6,763 bases of DNA from assembly GCA_021784265.1 (NCBI GenBank), contig JAJXTA010000152.1, forward strand, positions 1 through 6,763, given 5' to 3'. The notes below the pieces were generated by a model. That model was not told the DNA's origin and made no database searches. It saw only the letters and a program-made list of their open reading frames with translations. Position numbers and translations under genes: made by a program. Positions 1 to 5,849 of this stretch are shown one piece after another (the first letter of the stretch is position 1; each line of letters starts with the position of its first letter). The stretch is from a bacterium (lineage in GTDB: Bacteria > Verrucomicrobiota > Verrucomicrobiia > Limisphaerales > J093).

Positions 1-123
1 ACGGTCGAGTTTGTCGAGTGCCTGGCCAGTTGCGGCACCGCGCCGGTGATGATGTGCAACGACGAGTTTCACGAGGCCGTCAGCCCCGCCCAGGCGGACG
101 AACTCCTGACCAAGTGCGTCTAG
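1..123 (+). CDS. nuoE: NADH-quinone oxidoreductase subunit E, 3' end only
   Basis: Partial gene: the last 40 codons and a TAG stop are in the window, read in frame 1 from the first base. The fragment carries VECLASCGTAPVMM, the second half of the 2Fe-2S (N1a) binding site of the NuoE/24 kDa thioredoxin-like family; the two ligand cysteines are fragment residues 7 and 11. The usual NuoE tail with an acidic residue pair (CNDEF) and a short helix follows. In complex I, NuoE sits beside NuoF in the cytoplasmic NADH-oxidising module. Its normal neighbour nuoF lies 743 bases downstream, an unusually large separation for these two genes. The assignment is firm because of the motif and the operon context; the N-terminal half and the other two cysteines are outside the window. 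Confidence 0.93.
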   Translation, partial: TVEFVECLASCGTAPVMMCNDEFHEAVSPAQADELLTKCV

Positions 124-132
124 ATACCTAGC

Positions 133-426
133 ATGGACACCGTTGATCGCACCATCCAAGAGGCCCTGCGCGCGCGGTTGGCTCAGCTTGAAACCCATTT
201 CAACTCCGACGTCGTCTTCTACTTCGGGGAGATCCACCCCGCTCTGGCCAAAGGTTTCCGTGATTTTGTGGAGACCCTCCGCACGGAGCTCCGCCTGGAG
301 ATCAAGGACTACTCCAACGATGCTCCTCTTCGAGCTCTGATCCGCGCGTACAACGATTTGCTGATCGAGTATATCCGTCGCTCCCAATTCAACAAGTTTT
401 TTATGCACAGCCGAAATTTCTTTTAA
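133..426 (+). CDS. Small protein resembling an internally deleted ClpP-like (SDH-type) serine protease
   Basis: A 97-codon gene starting 9 bases after the nuoE stop, so probably on the same transcript; no clear Shine-Dalgarno site precedes the ATG. Residues 18-48 (hydrophobic strand SDVVFYFGEIHP, then FRDFVE) resemble, from memory of the family, the N-terminal end of ClpP/crotonase-fold proteases related to serine dehydrogenase proteinase. Residues 53-97 (LRLEIKDYSND, Arg-rich helix, terminal MHSRNFF) resemble the C-terminal end of the same proteins. Full-length members are roughly 270-300 residues. The central part with the TPGG strand, the serine motif near AMSAGT and the LGPIDPQ loop is absent here, so proteolytic activity is not expected. 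The frame is open and ends naturally in TAA, so it is either a decayed gene or a retained mini-protein. The 3' part is visibly AT-richer than the nuo genes, consistent with a foreign origin. The family link is inference without a database search. Confidence 0.6.
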   Translation: MDTVDRTIQEALRARLAQLETHFNSDVVFYFGEIHPALAKGFRDFVETLRTELRLEIKDYSNDAPLRALIRAYNDLLIEYIRRSQFNKFFMHSRNFF

Positions 427-427
427 T

Positions 428-432
428 GGAGG
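428..432 (+). promoter_or_regulatory. Strong Shine-Dalgarno site for the 441-662 gene
   Basis: GGAGG lies 8 bases before the ATG at 441. This site decides the start: an earlier in-frame ATG at 426 overlaps the stop of the preceding gene (TAATG) but would contain the GGAGG inside its coding sequence and has no site of its own. The site is one of only two good ribosome-binding sites seen in the window. Confidence 0.75.
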
Positions 433-440
433 CTACGCCC

Positions 441-662
441 ATGACCATCACACTCGCACTCCAGAAGACCCTCGCCGAGAAGGCCCAGGACTTTGCCGCC
501 GATCCCGACTTCATCCGACTCCAGGAGTTTTACAAGGAGATGAAACGACGAGGCTTGGTCAGAAAGCAGGAGTACTCGCTGCCGCCACTCGACACGGTTG
601 GGCAAACGCTTGACCGGACCCAGCAGGCGGGGGAAGGCGCCGCGCAAGGGCAGGCGTCATGA
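441..662 (+). CDS. Small conserved-looking hypothetical protein, partner of the protease-like gene
   Basis: A 73-codon gene read from the ATG at 441, chosen because of the GGAGG site at 428-432. The product is soluble, with no signal peptide or membrane segment. Residues 1-40 are predicted helical and rich in Lys, Glu and Phe (FAADPDFIRLQEFYKEMKRR). Then comes KQEYSLPPLDTVGQ, which looks like a conserved motif, followed by a Gln/Gly/Ala-rich tail that is probably disordered. I recall similar short proteins with a Tyr-x-Leu-Pro-x-x-Asp-Thr ending encoded beside SDH-type protease genes, so it may have been an accessory to the intact protease; this is inference and no biochemical role can be given. 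It follows the protease-like gene by 14 bases, so the two are likely co-transcribed. Confidence 0.6.
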   Translation: MTITLALQKTLAEKAQDFAADPDFIRLQEFYKEMKRRGLVRKQEYSLPPLDTVGQTLDRTQQAGEGAAQGQAS

Positions 663-723
663 AGTGCCAGGGACTCATCCCCTCTCGCCAGGCCGGTTCG
701 CATCAGGCTGCGGCGGGTGGCGT

Positions 724-797
724 TGGCTGCCCGACATGGATTTGAACCATGACAAACAGATCCAGAGTCTGCTGTGCTACCGTTACACCATCGGGCA
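724..797 (-). tRNA. tRNA-Gln, anticodon CTG
   Basis: Read on the minus strand from 797 down to 724, the sequence folds into a complete cloverleaf. The acceptor stem is TGCCCGA pairing with TCGGGCA. The D arm is GTGT/GCAC with the GGT loop. The anticodon stem is GCAGA/TCTGT with loop CTCTGGA. The T arm is CATGG-TTCAAAT-CCATG. The anticodon is CTG (bases 765-763), which reads the glutamine codon CAG. The U1-A72 end pair and G73 discriminator are the usual identity signs of bacterial tRNA-Gln. The terminal CCA is encoded (726-724). The gene lies antisense to the surrounding nuo operon, between nuoE and nuoF. No T-rich terminator is visible after its 3' end. Confidence 0.95.
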
Positions 798-811
798 GTC
801 GGCGCGCCATC

Positions 812-839
812 ACCCTAGGCGTTCGGGCCCGCCAGTCAA
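812..839 (-). promoter_or_regulatory. Sigma-70-type promoter of tRNA-Gln
   Basis: On the minus strand a -35 box TTGACT (839-834) is followed after 16 bases by a -10 box TAGGGT (817-812). The -10 box ends 14 bases before the first base of the tRNA, leaving room for a start site and a short 5' leader of about seven bases for RNase P to remove. TTGACT is a near-perfect -35; TAGGGT is a GC-rich -10 variant. The promoter sits in the 5' leader of nuoF and points away from it. Confidence 0.6.
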
Positions 840-866
840 GCTCGACCGCACCCGTCGTTCGCGACC

Positions 867-2303
867 ATGCCCGCTGAATTTCGCCTCATCCTGAAGCACG
901 CCGATGAGCCGGGTTACACCCCGGACCTGGAGTGCTACCTGCGCCACGACGGCTACGCCGCGTTGAAGAAGGCTGTGGCGCTGGCCCCAAAGACGCTCCC
1001 GGACGGCAAGACCCTCCGGCCTCAGGAACAACTCCGCCAGGAAGTCATGAACTCCGGCTTGCGCGGGCGGGGCGGGGCGGGGTTCTCCTGCGGCTTGAAA
1101 TGGTCGTTTGTGGACCGGCGGAGCGGCAAACCGGTCTATCTGATCTGCAACGCCGACGAGTCGGAGCCGGGCACCTTCAAAGATCGCCAGATCATCCATA
1201 AAGACCCCCATCAGCTCCTGGAGGGGATGATCCTCTCCTGCTGGGCCAACGACGTGCACCTGGCCTATATCTACATCCGGGGGGAGATGCCTGGCGGTGC
1301 CCGGCTGCTGAACCAGGCCTTGGCGGAGGCCCGCGGCGCCGGCCTGTTGGGCAAGAATGTCCTTGGCACGGGCTACGATCTGGAAATCTACGTCCATCGG
1401 GGCGCCGGCGCCTACATCTGCGGGGAAGAGACGGGCCTGATCGAGTCCCTGGAGGGGCGGCGGGCCTATCCCCGCATCAAGCCGCCGTACTTTCCGGCCG
1501 TGCTCGGTCTCTATCAGTGTCCGACCATCGTTAACAACGTCGAAACCCTCTGCGCCGTCAAGCACATCGCCCTCATGGGCGGTGCGGCCTACGCCAAACT
1601 AGGGACACCCAACAACACGGGCACGCGCATCGTCTCCATCAGCGGCCACGTCAATCGGCCTGGCTACTACGAGGTCGAGGTGGGTAGGGTGACGCTGGGC
1701 GAACTGATCCTGGACCCGGCCTTCGGCGGCGGGTTGCGACCCGGGCGCAAGCTCAAGGCGGTCATTCCCGGCGGGTCGTCGGCGAAGGTCTTCAAGGCGG
1801 GCGAGCGCTTCAAGATCAAACGCAAAGGCGCCGACGGCAAAGAAACCCTGGTCGAGCTGGACCTGCTGAACTTGCCGTACGACTTCGACACCTTGATCGC
1901 GGCGGGCAGCATGTCCGGCTCCGGCGCCCTGATCGTGATGGACGACACCACGGACATCGTCGCCGCCCTGGCGAACATCGCCGAGTTCTACGCCCACGAA
2001 AGTTGTGGCCAGTGCACCCCCTGCCGCGAAGGCTCGCTCTGGATGGCCAAGGCGCTGCGGCGGCTGACCAGCGGCCAGGGGCGGCGCGAGGACGCCGAGT
2101 ATTTGGCCAAGATCGCCGACAACATCCCGGGGGGGCGCACGATCTGCGCCTTTGGCGAGGCCTGCTCCTGGCCGGTGCAGAGTTTCGTGGCGAAGTTCAA
2201 AGAGGACTTTGTGGCCCGGGGCGTCGCGGACGAGGAACGCCGTGCCAAAGCGGGCGCGGGGCCGTCCACCACCCTGAAGCTCGCCGCCAGTCCGCAGTCC
2301 TAA
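867..2303 (+). CDS. nuoF: NADH-quinone oxidoreductase subunit F (NADH- and FMN-binding)
   Basis: Encodes 478 residues. NuoF is the entry point of complex I: it binds NADH and FMN, takes two electrons from NADH and passes them singly to cluster N3. The glycine-rich FMN loop GLRGRGGAGF is at residues 64-73, the nucleotide site motif NADESEPGTFKDR at 95-107, and GAGAYICGEETGLIESLEG at 179-197. The 4Fe-4S N3 ligands are Cys380, Cys383 and Cys386 (ESCGQCTPCREG) and Cys427 (TICAFGEACSWP). Compared with the Thermus and E. coli proteins as I remember them, the segment after PGGSS (about residues 307-335) carries an extra stretch of around 20 charged residues. The ATG at 867 gives the normal N-terminus; it has no visible Shine-Dalgarno site. 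The gene is separated from nuoE by the protease-like pair and the antisense tRNA, and I see no clear promoter of its own on the + strand. Confidence 0.97.
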   Translation: MPAEFRLILKHADEPGYTPDLECYLRHDGYAALKKAVALAPKTLPDGKTLRPQEQLRQEVMNSGLRGRGGAGFSCGLKWSFVDRRSGKPVYLICNADESEPGTFKDRQIIHKDPHQLLEGMILSCWANDVHLAYIYIRGEMPGGARLLNQALAEARGAGLLGKNVLGTGYDLEIYVHRGAGAYICGEETGLIESLEGRRAYPRIKPPYFPAVLGLYQCPTIVNNVETLCAVKHIALMGGAAYAKLGTPNNTGTRIVSISGHVNRPGYYEVEVGRVTLGELILDPAFGGGLRPGRKLKAVIPGGSSAKVFKAGERFKIKRKGADGKETLVELDLLNLPYDFDTLIAAGSMSGSGALIVMDDTTDIVAALANIAEFYAHESCGQCTPCREGSLWMAKALRRLTSGQGRREDAEYLAKIADNIPGGRTICAFGEACSWPVQSFVAKFKEDFVARGVADEERRAKAGAGPSTTLKLAASPQS

Positions 2304-2315
2304 CCCGGCCGCCGC

Positions 2316-2453
2316 GTGAACACTACCGTCTTCAACCAACCGACCACCCGCTGGGCCCAGGGTCGAACCGCGGGCGCGCTCGTGCGCCCGGCCCAGCGAG
2401 TGCCGCTCGCGCGAGGGCGCCGTCGTGCCCAACTTGCCGCCCCTTCCCGATGA
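2316..2453 (+). other. Possible coupling mini-ORF between nuoF and nuoG
   Basis: A GTG 12 bases after the nuoF stop opens a 45-codon frame that ends in TGA at 2451-2453, overlapping the nuoG start as ATGA (2450-2453). The peptide is Arg/Ala/Pro-rich and I do not recognise it. It could carry ribosomes across the gap to the nuoG start, which has no Shine-Dalgarno site. In GC-rich DNA such frames also arise by chance, and there is no strong ribosome-binding site before the GTG. Confidence 0.2.
2349..2398 (+). repeat. Nested inverted repeat in the nuoF-nuoG spacer
   Basis: CGCTGGGC (2349-2356) pairs perfectly with GCCCAGCG (2391-2398). Inside it, bases 2371-2378 pair with 2383-2390 (seven Watson-Crick pairs and one G-U) around a CTCG tetraloop. 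Together they can form a long imperfect RNA hairpin in the leader of nuoG. It has no trailing T run, so it is not a standard terminator. A perfect palindrome CTCGCGCGAG follows at 2406-2415. The role is unknown: mRNA stabilisation, a processing site or attenuation are all possible. Confidence 0.45.
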
Positions 2454-4168
2454 GCACGTCCACCGCCGCCCCACCCAAAGCCGGCCCTCCGAGTGTTGAG
2501 TCCCTCACGGTGAAGGTCGATGGCCGCGCGATCGTGGTGCCCAAGCTCTCCCCGGATTGGCAGGGCAAGCCCGCGCCGACCACCATGATCCAGGCCTGCG
2601 AGGCCGCCGGCGTCACGGTCCCCCACTATTGCTACCACCCCAAATTGCCCGTCGCCGGCAATTGCCGGATGTGTCTGGTGGAATTCGGCACCCCGGCCCT
2701 GGGCCCGGACCGCAAACCGATCCTGAACCCGGACGGCACGCTCAAGATCGCCAAGTCGCCCCGCCCGGCCATCGCGTGCGCCACCCCCGTCTCCCCGAAC
2801 ATGGAGATCTACACCACCACCCCAGGGGTGAAACAGATGCGGGAAGGGGTCTTAGAATTCCTGTTGATCAATCATCCGTTGGACTGCCCCATCTGCGACC
2901 AAGCCGGCGAGTGCAAGCTCCAGGAATACTCCGTCGAGTACGGCCAGGCGGCCAGCCGCTTCGCCGAGCAGAAGGTCCACAAGCCCAAGCAAGTGGACCT
3001 CGGCCCGCGGCTCATCCTCGACGACGAACGCTGCATCCTTTGCTCCCGGTGTATTCGCTTCACCCGCGACATCGTGGGGGACGACGCCTTGGGGTTCGTC
3101 AACCGTGGCAGTTACAACACCCTCACCCATTACCCCGGCCGCCCCTTCGACAACAATTACACGCTCAATACCGCCGACATCTGTCCGGTGGGCGCCCTGA
3201 CGAGCAAAGACTTTCGCTTCCAGATGCGGGTCTGGTTCCTCAGGGAAACCCCGAGCCTCTGCACCAGTTGCGGCACCGGCTGCAACCTCCTCATTGGCTC
3301 CCGCGAGGACCGGATTTACCGGTATGTGCCGCGGGAGAATGAGGCCGTGAACGGCTGTTGGATGTGCGACGCCGGGCGGTTGAACTACGGTTGGGTGGGC
3401 CGGCGGGATCGGTTGACCGAATGCCGGATGCGCCACCCCAAAGGGGGCTGGCAGGTGACCAACTGGCCGGCGCTGCTGGCCGCCGTGACCGAGAAGCTGG
3501 CCCAGGCGGCGCCGGGCTCGGTCGCCCTGATCGCCTCCGCCCGCCAGACCAACGAGGAGCTCTATCTCCTGAGCCGGCTGGCCACCAGGCTGGGCGCCCT
3601 GACCGACGCCGTCCCGCGTCCCGGCCAGGCCGATCACCTGCTGGTCTGCGCCGACCGCAACCCCAACAGCACCGGGGCGCGGGTCATGGGGCTGGCGGCC
3701 ACGCCGCTGGGGGCGAATCTGCCGCGGATTCTTGAGGGCCTGCGGAGCGGCAAGGTCAAAACCCTCGTCGTTTTTGGCGAGGACGTTACGGCCTTGGGCG
3801 TCGAACCGGCCCTGTTGGCCCGGTTGGACGCGGTGATCGTCAGCGATATCCTCCCCAGCCCCACGACCGAGCTGGCCCATTACCTCTTGCCCGGCTGCGC
3901 CCATGCCGAGAAGCGGGGCACCTTCACCAACGTCAAAGGCCGCGTCCAGAAGTTCATGAAAGCCGTCGAGCCGCGCGGCGACGCCCGCCCGGAGTGGGAA
4001 ACGTTGACGGAGCTGGCGCGGGGCCTGTGCGGCTTGGGCAACTTCGGCGGGATCGAGGGGCTGTTCAACCAGATGGCGCTGGACATCCCCGCCTTTGAAG
4101 GCCTGACCTGGAGTAAACTGGGTGACGGGGGCGCGAACCTCGTCCTCCCTATCCCGCCTCAACCATGA
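2450..4168 (+). CDS. nuoG: NADH-quinone oxidoreductase subunit G (iron-sulfur wire), short form
   Basis: Encodes 572 residues; no ATG, GTG or TTG lies in frame between the nuoF stop and the ATG at 2450. NuoG carries electrons from NuoF and NuoE towards NuoI. Ligands in order: 2Fe-2S N1b at Cys61, Cys72, Cys75 and Cys110; the His-ligated 4Fe-4S N5 at His142, Cys146, Cys149 and Cys155 (HPLDCPICDQAGEC); 4Fe-4S N4 at Cys195, Cys198, Cys201 and Cys245 (CILCSRC, ICPVGAL); and a fourth 4Fe-4S set matching N7 at Cys271, Cys274, Cys278 and Cys306. The remaining 260 residues are a cut-down molybdopterin-oxidoreductase-like domain, much shorter than in the roughly 900-residue E. coli NuoG. It still contains the SDILPSPTTELAHYLLPG and AEKRGTFTNVKGRVQ segments typical of that fold. 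A molybdenum cofactor is not expected. The stop overlaps the nuoH start as ATGA. Confidence 0.96.
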   Translation: MSTSTAAPPKAGPPSVESLTVKVDGRAIVVPKLSPDWQGKPAPTTMIQACEAAGVTVPHYCYHPKLPVAGNCRMCLVEFGTPALGPDRKPILNPDGTLKIAKSPRPAIACATPVSPNMEIYTTTPGVKQMREGVLEFLLINHPLDCPICDQAGECKLQEYSVEYGQAASRFAEQKVHKPKQVDLGPRLILDDERCILCSRCIRFTRDIVGDDALGFVNRGSYNTLTHYPGRPFDNNYTLNTADICPVGALTSKDFRFQMRVWFLRETPSLCTSCGTGCNLLIGSREDRIYRYVPRENEAVNGCWMCDAGRLNYGWVGRRDRLTECRMRHPKGGWQVTNWPALLAAVTEKLAQAAPGSVALIASARQTNEELYLLSRLATRLGALTDAVPRPGQADHLLVCADRNPNSTGARVMGLAATPLGANLPRILEGLRSGKVKTLVVFGEDVTALGVEPALLARLDAVIVSDILPSPTTELAHYLLPGCAHAEKRGTFTNVKGRVQKFMKAVEPRGDARPEWETLTELARGLCGLGNFGGIEGLFNQMALDIPAFEGLTWSKLGDGGANLVLPIPPQP

Positions 4169-5205
4169 ACTGGCTGAATCAGTTGAGCCCGTTGGCGCAG
4201 TTGATCCTGCTGAGCGCCGCCAAGGTGGTTGGGGCCATCGCGGTGGTCATGCCCATTGTGGCCTACGCGGTCTATGCCGAGCGCCGCATCGCTTCCTTTA
4301 TTCAGGACCGCGTCGGCCCGAATCGGGTCGGACCGTTCGGCCTGCTGCAACCGATGGCCGACGGCTTGAAGCTCTTCCTGAAGGAGGATTTCGTCCCCGC
4401 CCACGTGCGCAAAGTCTATTTCTGGTTGGCGCCGGCCATTGTCATGATCCCCAGCCTCGTCACCCTCGCGGTGATCCCGTTCGGTTCCCAGCTCGGCCAC
4501 GAGAAGATGGTCATCGCCGACCTGAACGTGGGGATCCTTTACACCTTCGGCATCGTCTCGCTCGGGGTGTATGGGATCGTGTTGGCGGGGTACGCGGCCA
4601 ACTCGAAGTACCCGTTCCTGGGCGGGCTCCGCTCCAGCGCCCAGATGATCTCCTACGAGGTGGCGATGGGGATGTCGGTCATCCCGGTCTTCCTCATCAT
4701 TGGCGACTTGAACCTGAGCGCCGTGGTGTCTCACCAAGCCGAGCACGGTTGGCTGGTCTGCTATGCGCCGGTGTCCTTTGGCATCTTTCTCGCCGCCGCC
4801 TTTGCCGAGACCAACCGGCTGCCCTTCGACCTGCCCGAGGCGGAGCAAGAGCTGGCCGGTGGTTACAACATCGAATACAGCTCGATGAAGTTCGGCTTGT
4901 TCTTCATGGGTGAGTACGCCAACATGGTGGCCGCCTCGGCCATGATGGTGACGCTCTTTTTTGGCGGCTGGACCTTGCCGGTGGCCGGGCTTGATCGACC
5001 GGCGACCACCCTCGCGCTGGGCTTGGCGCAGATTGCCATCTTCGTAGCCAAACTCCTGGTCTTCATGGGCTTGTTCATCTGGGTGCGTTGGATGTGGCCG
5101 CGGTTTCGCTACGACCAGTTGATGGACCTGGGCTGGAAACGCTTCGTGCCGCTGGCCCTGGCCAACATCGTTGTCACCGCCCTGGTCCTTTGGTGGCGTG
5201 CCTGA
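4165..5205 (+). CDS. nuoH: NADH-quinone oxidoreductase subunit H
   Basis: Encodes 346 residues of a multi-spanning membrane protein, normal length for NuoH/ND1. NuoH forms the membrane side of the quinone-binding pocket and links electron transfer to the proton-pumping arm. Diagnostic motifs: YAERRIASFIQDRVGPNRVG at residues 37-56 with FGLLQPMADGLKLFLKED just after it, and FAETNRLPFDLPEAEQEL at 213-230 with GGYNIEYSSMKFGLFFMGEY at 232-251, the acidic cytoplasmic loop near the quinone channel. About eight hydrophobic segments are visible, the first at residues 10-37 and the last at about 326-343. Translation is probably coupled to nuoG, since ATGA is shared at 4165-4168 and no Shine-Dalgarno site is seen. 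The gene ends with TGATGA (5203-5208). Confidence 0.97.
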   Translation: MNWLNQLSPLAQLILLSAAKVVGAIAVVMPIVAYAVYAERRIASFIQDRVGPNRVGPFGLLQPMADGLKLFLKEDFVPAHVRKVYFWLAPAIVMIPSLVTLAVIPFGSQLGHEKMVIADLNVGILYTFGIVSLGVYGIVLAGYAANSKYPFLGGLRSSAQMISYEVAMGMSVIPVFLIIGDLNLSAVVSHQAEHGWLVCYAPVSFGIFLAAAFAETNRLPFDLPEAEQELAGGYNIEYSSMKFGLFFMGEYANMVAASAMMVTLFFGGWTLPVAGLDRPATTLALGLAQIAIFVAKLLVFMGLFIWVRWMWPRFRYDQLMDLGWKRFVPLALANIVVTALVLWWRA

Positions 5206-5291
5206 TGAACTCGTTACGCTCCGCCAACCCGCGCCGGCCCAGCGCCCGGCGCCCACGCCCCGCGTGGACCTACTCCCAGCCCGGCCTATGA
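5205..5291 (+). other. Possible coupling mini-ORF bridging nuoH and nuoI
   Basis: An ATG at 5205 overlaps the nuoH stop (TGATG, 5203-5207) and opens a 28-codon frame. The frame ends in TGA at 5289-5291, overlapping the nuoI start as ATGA (5288-5291). The peptide is basic, rich in Arg, Pro and Ser, and matches nothing I know. Start-stop overlap at both ends is what a translational relay across an 82-base gap would look like, since nuoI has no Shine-Dalgarno site. Chance is still possible; whether the peptide itself matters cannot be judged. Confidence 0.3.
5231..5267 (+). repeat. Two tandem inverted repeats in the nuoH-nuoI spacer
   Basis: GCGCCGG (5231-5237) pairs perfectly with CCGGCGC (5246-5252) around an 8-base loop. 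Immediately after, CCACGC (5253-5258) pairs perfectly with GCGTGG (5262-5267) around CCC. No T run follows, so a terminator is unlikely in the middle of the operon. The pair may be an mRNA structure controlling stability or access to the nuoI start; the function is inference. Confidence 0.45.
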
Positions 5292-5839
5292 TCATCCCGC
5301 GCCGACCGCTTTCGCTCTGGGAACGGCTCTATTTGCCGGCCGTGTGGGGTGGCTTCAAGATCACCCTCCGCCACTTCTTCAAAAAGAAGGTCACGATGCA
5401 GTACCCGGAGGAGCGTTGGACGGTGCCCGCCGGTTACCGGGGCGCCCCGTACCTCGTGCGCGACCAGGACGGCCGCACCAAGTGTGTCTCCTGCCAGCTT
5501 TGCGAGTTCATTTGCCCGCCCAAGGCCATCCGGATCACCCCGCCCGGTCCCCAGCCCAACCCGGGCGTGGGCAACGTGGAGAAGCTGCCCCAGGAATTTG
5601 AGATCAATATGCTCCGCTGCATCTTCTGCGGCTACTGCCAGGAGGTTTGCCCGGAAGAAGCCATTTTCCTCATGAAAGACTATTCCCTGAGCGGGCACTC
5701 CCGCGCGGAGATGATCTACGACAAGGAACGCCTGCTGGCGCTGGGGGGCACCCACCAGGATCAGCATCAGAAATGGAAACAGAAGGCGCGCGAAGCCGCG
5801 GCGCAGGGGATCGCCCCGGCCCCGGAGGCCACGCCGTGA
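5288..5839 (+). CDS. nuoI: NADH-quinone oxidoreductase subunit I (two 4Fe-4S clusters)
   Basis: Encodes 183 residues from the ATG at 5288, which places about 30 residues before the conserved FFKKKVTMQYPE (30-41), as in other NuoI proteins. NuoI holds clusters N6a and N6b, which pass electrons from NuoG to N2 near the quinone. The two ferredoxin motifs are clear: CVSCQLCEFICPPKAI (Cys66, 69, 72, 76) and CIFCGYCQEVCPEEAI (Cys111, 114, 117, 121). The first and last cysteines of each motif support the 8Fe ferredoxin fold. The C-terminal 25 residues are Lys/Gln/Ala-rich and variable. The N-terminal helix (about residues 10-30) would dock on the membrane arm. An in-frame GTG at 5198 would add a Pro/Ala-rich 30-residue extension and is less likely. 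Confidence 0.96.
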   Translation: MIIPRRPLSLWERLYLPAVWGGFKITLRHFFKKKVTMQYPEERWTVPAGYRGAPYLVRDQDGRTKCVSCQLCEFICPPKAIRITPPGPQPNPGVGNVEKLPQEFEINMLRCIFCGYCQEVCPEEAIFLMKDYSLSGHSRAEMIYDKERLLALGGTHQDQHQKWKQKAREAAAQGIAPAPEATP

Positions 5840-5849
5840 CGCAACCGGC

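Noticed and set aside
663..723. Terminator for tRNA-Gln downstream of its CCA end
   Set aside because: Only a weak 4-5 bp stem (around AGGGAC...TCCCCT) is present, without a T run in the minus-strand direction.
659..745. A 28-codon frame starting with ATGA overlap at the end of the 441-662 gene
   Set aside because: It runs into the 3' part of the antisense tRNA-Gln gene, has no recognisable content and no ribosome-binding site of its own.
2349..2398. Intrinsic transcription terminator after nuoF
   Set aside because: The hairpin is GC-rich but no T run follows, and the operon continues in the same direction.
2003..2449. Longer nuoG starting inside nuoF
   Set aside because: The in-frame ATG at 2003 lies within the nuoF coding sequence and the extra residues are Arg/Gly/Ala-rich shadow translation; NuoG homologues begin close to the 2Fe-2S domain, which fits 2450.
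2852..4162. Long minus-strand open frame opposite nuoG
   Set aside because: It is the antisense shadow of a GC-rich gene with clear nuoG motifs on the + strand; the translated product has low-complexity Gly/Gln/Ala content and no family resemblance. The same holds for the frames at 810-1565, 1599-2474 and 4159-5295.
5171..5287. Longer nuoI starting at ATG 5171 or GTG 5198
   Set aside because: Both lie within nuoH and add a Pro/Ala-rich leader unlike NuoI N-termini; ATG 5288 gives the standard length.
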